Shown: piece by piece, positions 12,491-24,922 of the stretch
Layout of the letters: each line of letters starts with the position of its first letter
Position numbering within the stretch: the first letter of the stretch is position 1
Assembly: GCF_009730915.1 (NCBI RefSeq)
Contig: NC_052474.1
Location: 159,501 to 223,500, forward strand
DNA from: Dioscorea cayenensis subsp. rotundata
Lineage: Eukaryota; Streptophyta; Magnoliopsida; Dioscoreales; Dioscoreaceae
Direction of reading: 5' to 3'
Length of the DNA: 64,000 nucleotides
The notes under the pieces: generated by a model
Told to the model about the DNA's origin: nothing
The model's input: only the letters and a program-made list of their open reading frames with translations
Databases searched by the model: none
Made by a program: the position numbers and the translations under genes

Positions 12491-12529
12491 AAACTCATCC
12501 AGTCGAGGGTGGTGAGTGTTTTTGTCTTT

Positions 12530-15500
12530 CTCTGCCGAGTCCCACTTTTGTCCTCTTCTCACCAGTGGCGAACAACTAGTGTATGTACCAGGTATGGTGT
12601 ATAATAATAACTGTACAGTATCAGTATGTCTGTCTGGTTAAGTCTCTCTACTCTAGGCTAACTGCTCTGGTTTTATTTGTTGCTTGGGGATTCAAAACTT
12701 CATAGAGTTAAAAGTTGACAACCCAGACCAAGCCTATCTCAGAAATAGTAATCACTTTTTATGTGTGTTTTATTTATGTTAACCTTTCCTTTCCTTTCCT
12801 TTCCTTTCCTTTCTGTAGAGTGGACCATTGTAAATAACTTCATCCGGTGGCATATCCCCTTTATTGTTGCTTATTTCATCCACCCGAACAACATCACAGA
12901 TTTGGTAAATTTCGATTGTCACGTGATTTGTGATTTGATTGATTGAAAGGATAACGAATTTACTTTGTGTGACATATTAGTTAATTATGTGTATAAAACA
13001 AGGCGCCGTGAAGAAATTTACTTTGTTTTTCTAATAACAGTTACTCTGGGTAAAAAAAAAAACAACGAAACAATGCATAACAAAAAATAAAATTAAAAAA
13101 AAAAAAAGTTCTGGCTGAAAAGATGAGCCGATATCCAGCTGGCAAGTCGCAAGAGTAATGAGGGCCGTAAAGATGATCAGAATGAATGATCCGTTGGCTC
13201 GTGGCTTGAGATGGCAACAAGACCCGGGTGCACCGGTTCGGAAGGTTGCCTGTGTGTCAGTCCAGGATTCGCTGGATATTGCTCGGTCTTTGGATTCGGT
13301 GCTCGCTCCTGTACTAGTTTACAGTTTACTGATATATATATATATATATAGCAGTAGCAGTAGCAGTAGCTAGCAGCAACGTACGGCTGCAAATTCAAAT
13401 GATATTTTCTTTTTGCCAACTTCGGACTCCATGTGGGGTCTTTTGCCTTTACAAAATGGTTCACGTCTCCTATATTCCTTCCTTTATATCGGTTCGATTT
13501 GTAAGTTGTAGCCCACTCCCACTCCCACTCCCACTCCAATCTTGTTCTTCTCATGCCCCCCTCCCCTCCCTAATCCCTCTATCGCTTTGAAATATATCAC
13601 AACTGATCATCAAGTGAATATTATTGAGCTTGATTAAATTAATTTTTTTTTCCTTTAGCTCTCTTTATATATATATATATATATATATGAAAATTTAAAT
13701 AAAATAAAATATGATCTACAAACACTAACCAAAAGTACAACTAGTTTGTCAAGCATTGAGTAAAGCAAGCGCCAGGGTGCATGGTATATAGACATTAAAA
13801 AAAAGGGGGCGATATCAAATAATAGAGCTAGCATGGGATGCGAAGTGCGAAGATACTACACCTCGTGGGCAAATTTATTTTGTTTGATTTGGTGCATGGA
13901 CAGCATGAGCACAAGACACTGTTTGTCTCTTCATATGATTTGGCCGGCATGCATAGTCCCTCCTGTCATGGAATAAACAAGGAACCATCCTTCCTTTAAT
14001 TATTCATTAATATGCTAATTATACTGTTTTCTTTTCTTCCCTCTTAATACAGCACAAGGAATCCGTCTAATCAAGAACAACAGGCAGTATAGATATATAT
14101 ATATATATATAGCTGTAAGGGAACATTAACATATTTATATATAACTATTTTTTGGGAGGTGATGAGGTGATAGCACACATTTAAGGAAATTTATAAATGA
14201 ATTTGTTTAATCACTTCATGGCCTCCTGCTGTCTGGGTAAACACCCCCTGTTTAATTATATTCAGCAACAACTGGAGCATCTTTACTAATCCAATCATGC
14301 ATGTTTGCCAGAAACACAGCTCCAGAATATAATCACCGTACTGGTGGCCAAATGAAAGAAGCCTCTTATAAAATTGGCCTGGTGATTCGTACCAATCTTA
14401 TTTACATCAATTTTATGAGCGGTGATTTCTCTCCCAAGATCATCTAATTAATTATATTCCCAATCATATATGAATATGATACACTCTCATCATTGGTTGT
14501 GGAAACTCCTAATTATAATCTTAGTGAAAAAAAGAGTGATGTTTTGCTTGTGAAGCTATTGCTCAGATCCTAAAAGCGAAGAATATGCTGCATGCACACG
14601 ACGTCGTTTGTCAAACACCTTATCTGAACTCTGAAGAAGAAATTAAGTCTTCTTCTTTGCCTTTGGCTTGTGAAGTTATTTTTCTTTTCTTTTTTTTTTT
14701 ATTTAAAAAAAATGAGTATCTTCAGATAAGCACGACTAAAAGAACATTATTACTAAACTCCATATTATTTAGTTCTATCAAGTTTTTAATCAATATTATC
14801 TGAACTCAGTTTTCTTCCCCTTGTTTTTGCTTGTAATTAAACATATATATAAATTATATGTTCACAGAGCTAGCTCTAACAGCTTGCGACCGAGTTGACC
14901 ATGTGTGGATGTTGATGCTCTCGTACATTGTACTTGGTTGCCGACTTGTAATATGATAAAATATTTTATAATTAGTTAACGTAAGGGAATATGTGATCAC
15001 TTTGGTAGTTATGAAAAAAGATTCTTCCAAATAATGATATTTATTTATCAAACACATGGAACTGATGGAAGCATCATGTTAATATATATATTGGTCGCGG
15101 GTCAAACGGATAAATTAAAATTTTCAAGTATAGTTCCACCGTTGCCGATGAGAGTTGTCATAATTTTTGAAGTGGGAGGAGATACCCAATGACTTTTGAC
15201 GTGTATGACATCTATAAATTGTTGAAAATTTTGAGTTTGACTTTAGTGTTGTTTATTTTAAAAAATAAATATTTATTAGTTAATAAATAAGTACAAAAAG
15301 AAAAAAAACAAGAGAATATAATAAACATATAAAACCGATTAGGTAAGATGAAAGTTCAAAACTTAAGCCACTATTACAACCCCACATATGCATGATCCAC
15401 TCACTTTAACTATTCTCAACATTTAATGAGGGGTCAATAGAGTTTAGAACACAAGACTTTGTAAAGTCAAAGGTTCATTTTATGGTTGGAACAAATTCCT

Positions 15501-16440
15501 CCAAACTAGCTCGTTTTAGTTTTGGTGATGCAGAAATCAAAAATATCAATATGTTACCAATATTGTAGATGATCGATGAAAATGGGTGAGCAAAACAACT
15601 GAAAATGAGATTGTTTCACTCAAGTCAAATTTGGCAATATTAGTTGTTATACTTGACAAAATTAAAAAAAAAAAAAAACACTTTTCCAATATTTGGTTGA
15701 TAGAAGAAGATAAATATAATAATTGAACTGAAAGGAGTTTGAGTTTTTTTTTTCCCTTTTCATATAGATAATTTATCACACATATATTATTTAAATCTCA
15801 ACTCTACATTGGAAGAGAATCGAATCCTCAACTTTTCACATCAGTATAAAAAATTTTGATAATTAAGCGAGAAAATTCTATCAAAATATTTTTTTTTCTT
15901 GTTGTTATTTAAATTTTATTATTAAATTATGATTTATTAATTTTTATATAAAATTATTATTATGATTATTATTAATAATTTATTTTTATTTTTTTCTTTT
16001 AAAAAAGTTATTATTATGACTTACAGTCTTCTGTCTCCTTGTGTTACCCTGCTCCAAAACGCACCCAACTATCTTGGTTCATGCTTGGAATTATCTTCGA
16101 ACTTGAAATTATCCGTACAAGCTAAGTTTTATCAATGCATGAAACAATATACTAAAATTCATTTATTTCCCCTAGAGGAAAAAAAAAGGAGTAGTCGTGA
16201 TTTTATTATCATTGATTATTTCTTAGTTTGTTTTCACAATTTTTTTTTTAAATGTCAGCCAATTTATTCATCAAGTCATTCTCATTTCTCTCATTTGAGG
16301 TTTTTTTTTTACCGAAAGCTATTCATTAGGGTTGTGTGCAAGATCTATGAATTAATCATTTAACCCGCGCACCCTTAGCATGAGATGAGGGGTTTGGGCT
16401 GCGAGCCCACACCCACAACAAGTGACTCGTTATCATTATT
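12530..16440. other. Intergenic, AT-rich, no gene seen
   Basis: No supported gene. It contains a TTTCC pentamer array (12786-12813), (AT)n runs near 13331-13350, 13670-13690 and 14095-14111, a CAGTAG-type hexamer near 13350-13370, and TCCCAC units near 13514-13536. Open frames are low-complexity translations or lack known motifs. Confidence 0.55.
12786..12813. repeat. (TTTCC)n microsatellite
   Basis: Five tandem copies of the pentamer in the intergenic region upstream of the adenine phosphoribosyltransferase promoter. Confidence 0.85.
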
Positions 16441-17098
16441 TTTTCCAGAGAGAGGCCAATTATTGCTAGGTTATGTTGGGGTTTAGCCACATTTAGGCCA
16501 GAAGAAAAAGTTGGGCTTTGGCCCAATCCCTAAATGAAAAAAAAAAAACTATATCAACAATGGAAGCTTTGAAGACAAAATAGAAAACTCACTTATGTGA
16601 AGTGAAGTGCTAAAATGGGTTGCATACTATAGCCTGTGGCTTATTAAGAGGATCAAAACTTATTAAGAGGGTCAAAACATAGAGAGAAGAGAAGCAAGAA
16701 ACCAAGAAGAAGAGGAAGAAAGAAAGGGGGCTAAGGTTTGAGCAAACAAGACAATTGGACGGCAAATAGGTGCTGGATTTCACTCAGATTTCGTGTGATG
16801 AACTCTTGCGGATAACTCTCCTAACCTACCAAGTTTGATTTTTCTTTAATCTCTTCTTGATGTCAATGTTATTAATCATTGAGTTGATGATGTGTGTGTT
16901 TTTTTGAGCATTTTGTTGATGTGCATCTTGCCTTCTTGTTGTAAACCTCTAATTGCATTTAGATAGAGAACCCTCTTGTTATCCCATTGTTAATATAGTG
17001 AAAGATTCAAGAGGCTCTAAAGAGTCCCATGGGTTTCCCCTCAATTTGAAGGGTTTTTCCATGCTAAATTTGGTGTCTGATGGTTCCGGTTGGGGTGT

Positions 17099-18130
17099 GA
17101 TGTGCTAAGTTCACTCAAAAACTCACTCAAAAATCAAACACTCACACACAATCAAAACAAGATAAAGGAGGGGTAACCCAGTTCGGCATAACCTTGCCTA
17201 CATCTGGGGGGTCAGGCCCGGAGAAACAATTGACTAAAAGTGGTATAAGAACAAGAAGTACAACACTCACTTACTCAATACAAAAAATATCCTCTCAAGA
17301 TTGCCCGACGGCTACATTCTCAACTCTCACCGAAGAGTCTCTCACTGTTTGGCTCGTCCTAAATCTTCAAGCAGGATCTCTTATATAGACACATCGACGT
17401 CTACAAAGTTACCTCTTTTAGAATTCTCCGCGGCTTCCTAACTTGGACACCTTCCAAAGTTAGATGTTGCAACACCCAGTTGCAACATTGCCCACCTTAC
17501 TGAACATAACTGAGTTCTAGCCAGATGCACCCGAATCTGCGACCTTCAACCTCCCGGTTCCTTCCTCTCGTCACTTCAGTAAGTCTACCTCTCTAGAGGG
17601 ATGTGCCCACCAAGGCACACTATCTCACCAAAGATGGTCACCGAAGATCTCCCGATCTTTTTCCAAACTTGGCCCAAGTTTGGTCTTCCCAAATAATCTT
17701 CGTTTGGCACATGAAATATTGTTCTTGATTTCATCTTCATTCAAGTTTAGTCTTCAATATCTTTAAGCATGATCTTCAATTATCGAATAAGAGTAGGGCT
17801 GCAGTGCTTCTGAAATGTGACAGATTTGATAAGCCCTTTGTCATTTAGAAAACCTGTCAAGCCATATTGATCAAATGCAGGTTCATCAATGATCCTTTCT
17901 GCAATTACACCCCTTTTGCTAATAATCTTCCATTTCTCTTTACATTCTTCATTCAAGAATCTTTTTGAGTCTGGTACAGTTGCTTTCTTCTTGTTTGCTG
18001 AAACAATGGGGGTCTTCTTTGCCGAAGGCTTGGGTTGAAATGTCACTTTCTTCTTTGGCCTTTTTGCTTCAGCTTTCTTCTAACTTCTGAGAACTGGTCC
18101 CTCCTTTCTCTTCAACCCACTTCCTTCAGT
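17099..18130. mobile_element. LTR-retrotransposon fragment (candidate)
   Basis: The segment from about 17165 (GGGGTAACCCAGTTCGGC... CCTACATCTGGGGGG) has the layout seen in long LTRs of plant retrotransposons. To its right, a minus-strand frame at 17780-18046 is Lys/Ser-rich and includes KRFLNEECKEKWKIISKRGVIAERII, resembling the start of the 'putative plant transposon protein' domain found in large retroelements. No matching second LTR or target duplication was seen, so boundaries are approximate. Confidence 0.4.
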
Positions 18131-18565
18131 CTTCTTCTTCGATAATCATACCTAAAATAAAACTTATCTTTCTTGAAGAGATCCTATAGTTTTGATGCAC
18201 TTATCAAAAATAGTTTATCATCACATGATTGTATTGAGAGGAATATCTACTAAATAAAGTCTTTAAGCTTGATCTTCATAAAATCTCCACCTAGATCTTC
18301 ATCACATGTCATGACCTCATCCTTTGCCACATCATCATCCTTGTCATCTTTTCTTTTGATGAGTCATTTCTAGCCACGTCATCATCCTCATGCCATGTCA
18401 CCATTTGGCTTATCATATAATGTCAATCCACGTCATCAGACTTAACAGTGTCTTTGCTTTGATTGTTTGCATTTGTCAAGTTTTAGAATTTCTTATCTCA
18501 TTGTAAATTACAAAAGAGGAGTTAAAATCACACTTTAATTTTACCTAGGAGGGTTATAAGCTCAT

Positions 18566-18665
18566 ATAGAGGCCGCATAGAGTTAGCAAAAAGCCTTGCG
18601 GGTGCCTTGCGGCCCGCATAGAGGCCACATAGAGTTGGCAACAAGCCTTGTGGCCTGCATAGGAC
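18566..18665. repeat. Two-copy tandem repeat, period 52 bp
   Basis: The stretch beginning ATAGAGGCCGCATAGAGTT is repeated 52 bp further on as ATAGAGGCCACATAGAGTT with a few mismatches. A partial third similarity (CTTGCGGGCG... CCGCATATG) follows. Confidence 0.75.
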
Positions 18666-18801
18666 AGGCAGAGAGGCTTGCGGGCGTTTTGCAGTCCGCA
18701 TATGACCGTAAGCATGAACAACAATATTACTACAATACTTTTGCTGAGTTTTTACTATTGCAGTGCCGGGAATCCCGAGAAGTTATGAGCTCTTTGTAGC
18801 G

Positions 18802-19119
18802 GGTTAATTTTTTTGATAAATCACTCAACTTTGTCGAAATATCGTTCTCATCGATTTTGGTTTGTTTCAAAGCTCGTTAAAAGTCACTACCATTTTCACA
18901 AACAGTCACGGCTGGATTAACATTGTCATTACCGACGTGGCGGCTCGAAAAACCCAATCGCTGAGCCTCCATGCCGCCTAACGACAACGTTAATCCACCG
19001 AGTGACTTTGTTTTCATGAAATGCTAAGTGACTTTTAGTGAAAGACTTTAAACAAACCAAAAATTCGATGAAGAACCGATATTTCGACAAAATTGAGTGA
19101 TTTATCAAAAAAATTAACC
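18802..19119. mobile_element. MITE with ~75-bp terminal inverted repeats (Mutator-like)
   Basis: The ends read GGTTAATTTTTTTGATAAAT and its complement; the inverted arms extend roughly 75 bp inward with few mismatches. The element is 318 bp and is flanked by the direct repeat CTTTGTAGCG at 18792-18801 and 19120-19129. Because the outer base is shared, the true duplication is 8-10 bp. Long inverted repeats with a 9-10-bp duplication suggest a Mutator-derived MITE. It has no coding capacity. Confidence 0.85.
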
Positions 19120-19129
19120 CTTTGTAGCG

Positions 19130-21560
19130 AGCAGCACATTAATATAATGGGACCAAATTGACATTTGGGATAAGAGGCAGGGAAGCTAATAATAATAATA
19201 ATAAATTTAAAAAGGGTGATTGGGTGGTGGGATGAGGCAAGCAAGATTGGCTTGGTTTAGCGTTCCATGATCAGGAGAACAAGGTGAAGGACCAGGTTAG
19301 TCTTATGAACAAGTTGGCACGGAAGAGCTAGCAAAGGAGCAGAGTTTATGACAAAGCGAATCCAGTTGGTAATCTTGGTGGGTCCCGTCCCATAGATGGC
19401 CAATTGTCATACTCGTTGTCCTTTAAGTGTTATGTTTCAAAACCCAGCTTTTATGACCAAAGAGATTTGGGCTATCTCTTCTCTCATGCTTTGTCTCAAT
19501 ATGGGTACACTCTGCAATTGGATCCATTCGTTCAACCACTGCATGACACTGATGCTTTCCCGTCTGTTTGTACGTCTCTTTGGATGTTACTTAATGCATG
19601 CCCCCCCGCCCCCTTGGCTAACCCAGTCCCACCCTTATAAATTGGATTGGATATTTAGATATATATCCTTGTATGCTTTAATTAATATATATATATATAT
19701 ATATTCCTAGCCACCAATAGAAGTGCGTGCGTGCGTGCGTGTGTGTGGTGTGTTTTCTATTTTTTACAAACCCAATCAGGCTAGTCTTTTCCAAAAATAG
19801 TGAAAATCTTGAAAAGAAAAAGCAAGTGGATCAGTGGAGTGAGATCCCCTTGTTGGCTGGAATTGGATTAGCAGCACCGTGTATATTATCAATCATCCAT
19901 TGCTTGCTTTGCTTGTTGGCTTCTCTCACGAGTACAGTAATGTTGACAAATGGAGCCAAAGAGCACCACGTTGCTTTTCATGGGGAACAAGCCAATGAGT
20001 GAGTGTCAGGAATCCACATCCACATACATCATTTGCTTTGCTTCATTTCGGATCTCTCTCAAGTGGGACTGTGGGTGTATGTGTGTGTTTGATTGGATGA
20101 TGATGGTGGGGGCCAAGTCCTTCCTTGTGTTCCACACCATGCATGCGTAATCAATCATGGACTGATGTGATCAACAATATCGGATTCAGGTACTACCACC
20201 CTAGCTACTCCCTTCATTCATTTTTATGAATCTCCATGGAGCAGAAGACAATAGTCCGCCCGCCATAACTTTTCCTGCATTTTTTTAGTTTTTGTATCTT
20301 TCTCACTCTCTATCTATCTCCTGTACGTATTTTAACTAAGGTCACAAACAAACTAGCCCATTCATCATTATTTTGGCCTATATGCATTGAATTTATTTAT
20401 TTAAAAATATTGGAATATTTAAAAAAAAAAAATAGATGGGATATAAAAGAAGACTCGAGACTAAGAAAACATATATGCATTGAATTCATCGCCCAATTAT
20501 TTGATCATGCAAATATATAGTTTATCTATTTATATATAAAACAAAATATCTAATCATGTGTGTCGTCAGAATTTTTCAAGTAGCTAGTGAACGCAATCGC
20601 AACAAAAACAATAATAAAAAGAAAAGTAGATGTCAGAATACGATTACTTTGGCCAATTAATTTACAGAGCACTGCTTGACTTGGGGACTGATAAAAAAGC
20701 ATATGTACGTAATCTGTTGTATCTATTACCTTTCAGGGAAGCGAAACCGGCTGAGGTCATTTATACAGATACTGTTCCAGTGTTCCTCATCCCCCATTTT
20801 GTGAAGTAGCACATGTATGAAGGGTCATTACTCATTAGTGCTTCTTCTATCTAGCAATTGCACTTGTGTGCTTTGAAAACGCCCTGACAATAACCCACTC
20901 GGTACCAAAAAATAATAATAATAATAATAAAATAAAAAATAAAAAATTATATAGTGACAAACTTCAATTTCTGTCACTCATGCTATACCGACGGCCATTA
21001 ACTCTATTATAACAGTAAAATTTTCATCAAATTATCACTTGACACTATAAGTTTATATTGACAAAAATTATATATATTATAATATCCCATCAAAATATAT
21101 TGACAGCATAGAGTATGTAACTATAACCTATACTAACAGAGATATCCAACACTCTATCCTTATTTTTAAATCAATTTTAAAATTTTTTACTTTTATAGTG
21201 ATAAAAATTTTAAAAAATTTTACTATCAATATATCTATAGTGAAATTTTTTTAAAAATTTATAGTGACGGATAATACCGTCAATATATCTTAGTGATAAA
21301 ATTATTAAAAAATTTTATTAATAGATAATACCGTTAGTGATGAAATTTTTAATTTTCAAAATGCCATTCAATTGATTTAATTCTATGCTAAAGTGAAGCA
21401 TACGTAAAGAAACTTTACACTCAAACCAAGTACCCTTATGGAGTAATGAGCATTTAGTCATACAAATAGCTTAATATAAACCATTGCCCATATCTTGCAG
21501 ATTGTTAAAATTAAAAAAAGCCAAAAATAAGCATTCATGAACTAAAAAATTGCCAGGTAC
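19130..21560. other. Intergenic, no gene seen
   Basis: No recognisable coding sequence. It contains AAT repeats (19184-19203 and 20911-20932), (AT)n near 19684-19702, a TGCG tetramer array (19722-19740), and a region at 20945-21360 with repeated 'TATAnTGACGG'-like motifs. Confidence 0.55.
20945..21360. repeat. Degenerate repeat region with TGACGG/ACCGTC motifs
   Basis: Motifs such as TATAGTGAC, TATACCGACGG and TAATACCGTC recur in direct and inverted orientation in very AT-rich DNA. The pattern resembles subterminal repeats of DNA transposons, and similar motifs occur at 29290-29650. No terminal repeats or target duplication were located. Confidence 0.4.
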
Positions 21561-21582
21561 TGTAATTAGCATTCATGAATTT

Positions 21583-23845
21583 TTAAACAGTCTGATAAAA
21601 AGAACGGTACACAAGGTCAACATGCCCATAAGGAAATAAATTGTATTTAATCTTGAAATTTCTTTGCAGCTTCGTCACTCTCTCTGCTTTTGGTTCAAAA
21701 GCTGCACTTGATTTTCTTGTTTTTTTATTAAGGTCCAATATCTGAAGAACAGAATTCATGCACATAAACGAACAAGATGGGTATAATATAACATTCAAAT
21801 TCCAAATGGCACTAGTTCGACAAAATTTCCCCTGTGCTTCAAGGGACTTCAATTTCTGCAAGTGGGCATCTGGTAATTTATGTGTTTGCCCCATCAGAAT
21901 TACCAGGCAAGTTCTCTTGCTGAAATGTTTTATATTCTCAAGCATGAGAGAGGAGCCAAAAAAATAAAAGGGTAATAATAAAATTTTAAATAGATGTGCT
22001 GAACTCGAAAAAATTATCATCAACCTGTACAATTCTTTTTTCATCTTCAGTTCCATGAGATTCTTTCCAAAATGCTGTTTGAGAGCAAGAGTTTCAAATC
22101 CACCAAATGATTTCATCTCAGACTGCAAGATGCAAGACAAAAAACATATTCCATTACGTTAAAACACCAAGAATGACTTGCAAAATAGTAATCATACATG
22201 TAACAACCACTTCTAGTCTTCATAAAGTGAAATACATAAGAATCATCAGACATATGGCACAAGGAAAGGAAATATGATGGTAAACCAATTAACAGGGTTC
22301 AAGGTTGGGTGTCTTTTGTGGGATTTAACAGCATCAAAAATTCATATTCATGATCTGGAGATAACAAAATCATCATGTCTCCTATTCTGTTGAAAATATA
22401 ATAATTTCTGAAAAGTACTATTTCTTAATACTATTAAAATGCTAAGAATCTGAGGATATTTATGTTATATCACTTAACAAGTAGAGAATATATAGTTTGA
22501 TATAGGACTACAAAGGTTCAAGTACAAGCACAACCTGAAATATACTTCTATATATATATATATATAGCCTTTTTCATACTCTTACAAATATCACATCATT
22601 CCCGTTATTTTTAGGAAGTTTATTGTGAAAATGGTTGTTTCATATCCTATATTCCAGTTGTAGAAAACTTTTCTCATCTTTCTGTACCAGAACTAAATAA
22701 GATCTACAACCTCGAGATATAATGGTAAATTATTTTACTGCATTTATATTTCATTAAATAGTGTTAGTTAATATTAATAAATTTATTTATTTCATTTCAA
22801 CTTAAATCATGACTACCAATCTACAGGTTACATGTGGACATTGCTACTACAACATCATATTATTTCCATTACTTTTTGGAAGTTTATTTTGAAGATGGCT
22901 GTTTCATATCCTATACTCCACTTGCAGAAACCTTTTATCATCTTTCCATATCAGAACTAAACGAGATCTACAAAAGACTTGAGAGCTAACAGTAATTATT
23001 TGTACTGTATTTATATTTAATTAAATAGTTTTAGTTAGTACCTTCATTAATTCCATTTCTACTTGAACCACAACTACCGATTTACACATTACATGCAAAC
23101 CTTTGCATTTGTGGAATAGCATGTTGTTGCCAATATGTCATGAACTCAAACACAATAGACTGACTGGTTTGTACGTTTTTTCATAAAGAGAAAAAAAACT
23201 TAAAGTCACGAAAAATCATGCTAATAATCATAATTACCTCTTTCTCCTCTAAACGCTTATTCAACTCATTCAATTCCTTGCCCATAGTGTTTTGCAACAT
23301 CATATGTTCCCATTCCTTTGCTACCTCTTCATCAATCTCCTTTGAGTTATCAACTACTGATGGAAACAATTATCAGTAAGTCAAATATGCAACAGAATGA
23401 AACAAATGCAACCAAATGAAATAAAGAGAACTAGATCATTCCAATATCCAATTCTCTCACGTGCTCCAAAAATCCAAGAATAAATTATTAGACATGGGGA
23501 AGGTATAAGAAATTTGCCTTCTAGGTTATCAGCCATTTGATATTCAAAACTGTCTGAGCTCTGCAGGCTCCGCTTTAGCTCTTCTGATTTCACAAAACAA
23601 GTTCAACCTCTCTTAACAAAAAGATCGTCCAATTGATAGAGTTTACATAAACAAGTTATCAATTCAAATGTAACTAGGCCATGAGATTTAAGTTTATAAA
23701 TAATTTTATACACATAAGGTCGCTAATTGAGCTTCATTTTCATAATGCTCATCAATAAGTCCAAGTCGATTTTGGTACTCATGAAGTTCCCTTCTAATCT
23801 TCATTGGTGGATTCAAGCCATGAAATTCTTTCCTTCAGAACCTAA
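21583..23845 (-). pseudogene. Kinesin-4 (KIN-4A/FRA1-like) fragment, decayed
   Basis: Several blocks in order on the minus strand match the coiled-coil part of plant KIN-4A kinesins: RRELHEYQNRLGLIDEHYEN (about 23735-23800), KSEELKRSLQSSDSFEYQMA (about 23516-23593), KEIDEEVAKEWEHMMLQNTM with LNELNKRLEEKE (about 23237-23350), then EMKSFGGFETLALKQHFGKN (exon 22025-22122). A further block is THKLPDAHLQKLKSLEAQ (about 21838-21895), followed by ILDLNKK (about 21740). Some splice borders persist (AG before 22122; GT after 22025 and after the EEKE block). The block after LDL is shifted by one base in an A run and also meets a stop, and the exon ending LEAQ lacks a GT donor. No motor domain lies within the window. 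Intact KIN-4A is a cortical microtubule motor needed for cell-wall deposition; this piece is most likely a non-functional partial copy. Confidence 0.8.
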
Positions 23846-23862
23846 TATAAAAATACACTAAG

Positions 23863-24222
23863 GAGCCGTTTGGTTTGTGGTAACGATATATTACCACGTA
23901 ACGAGATTACCATGGTAATATGGATAAGAATGTTATATGGTTGGGATTATTGTGATGATTTGATATAACCATGTTTGGTTGAGAACTCTTAAAACTGGGA
24001 ATAGTTCATTAACATGTTATGAGATTACCACATATTTGATAATCCAAGATAGACACTAAATTTAATAGTAATAGAATTACCAACTTTCTTGGTAATGTTC
24101 TCAGGTTGGTAATATGATATTACCATACAGATTACCACCTGTGCAACCCCAAACATAGTAGTATTTTCTGCTTACCACGTAACACGTGGTAATCTTTTTA
24201 CATTACCATGAACCAAACAACT
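23863..24222. mobile_element. MITE with GTTTGGTT-type termini (hAT/Harbinger-like)
   Basis: The left end reads AGCCGTTTGGTTTGTGGTAA; the reverse complement of the right end reads AGTTGTTTGGTTCATGGTAA, giving imperfect inverted repeats of about 20 bp. ACTAAG occurs at 23857-23862 and again at 24223-24228 as a likely target duplication. The interior of ~360 bp is AT-rich, with repeated GGTAAT/ATTACC units and no coding capacity. It sits just upstream of the first recognisable kinesin block. Confidence 0.75.
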
Positions 24223-24922
24223 ACTAAGAATTCCATCTCTGGCATCCAAATGTATTTTTCATTTCAAAAGAACAAAACAATCCCCAAATAAAACACTCAA
24301 CATGCAGCAAAACAACATCACAATTTTATAAAATGAATAAGAACTATGAGCACAGGTTGCAATGAACCTAAAGTTGAACACAAAGAATAAACCATGTGAT
24401 GCTGCTGTGTTTTATGAACTTCATATTCAAACGGACAGATTCATATAGCATACCAAAAAGTGTAACCCAAATATATAAATTTTACAAAAATACAACAAAT
24501 GACTACTCACAGCCAAATTGAATTACAACATGGTCTCTCTGATGAAGCATATTGTTTCCCAAAAAAAGAAGAAAATAAGGGTGACTTCTCTACATTGTTA
24601 AGTCTGCACAGGCCAATTTTACAACCTCCATTTTAACATAATAAATTGCAAATGGAACCAACAACAAGCTAAAAAAAAAAAAAAGATGAAGTAATACTAA
24701 CCAACAGTGGGGAAGCTAGAGCAATCAAATGTGTTTTCGTAGGCTACTCAGCCACTCAGAAAAGGTATGTGTGTTGGAGCCCAGGAGAAAGGCGATTGTT
24801 TGTATGGATATGACTTTTCGCGAGTCTGAGCCATACTACCTCTTGAGAGTAACCTCACCCTTTGTGACTCGCCAGATAGTGGAAAAATAGGGTGAAAGGG
24901 GGAGAAAAGTGAGAAAGAAAAG

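Noticed and set aside
16100..16365. 133-aa open frame at 15962-16363
   Set aside because: No domain and AT-driven composition; not supported as a gene.
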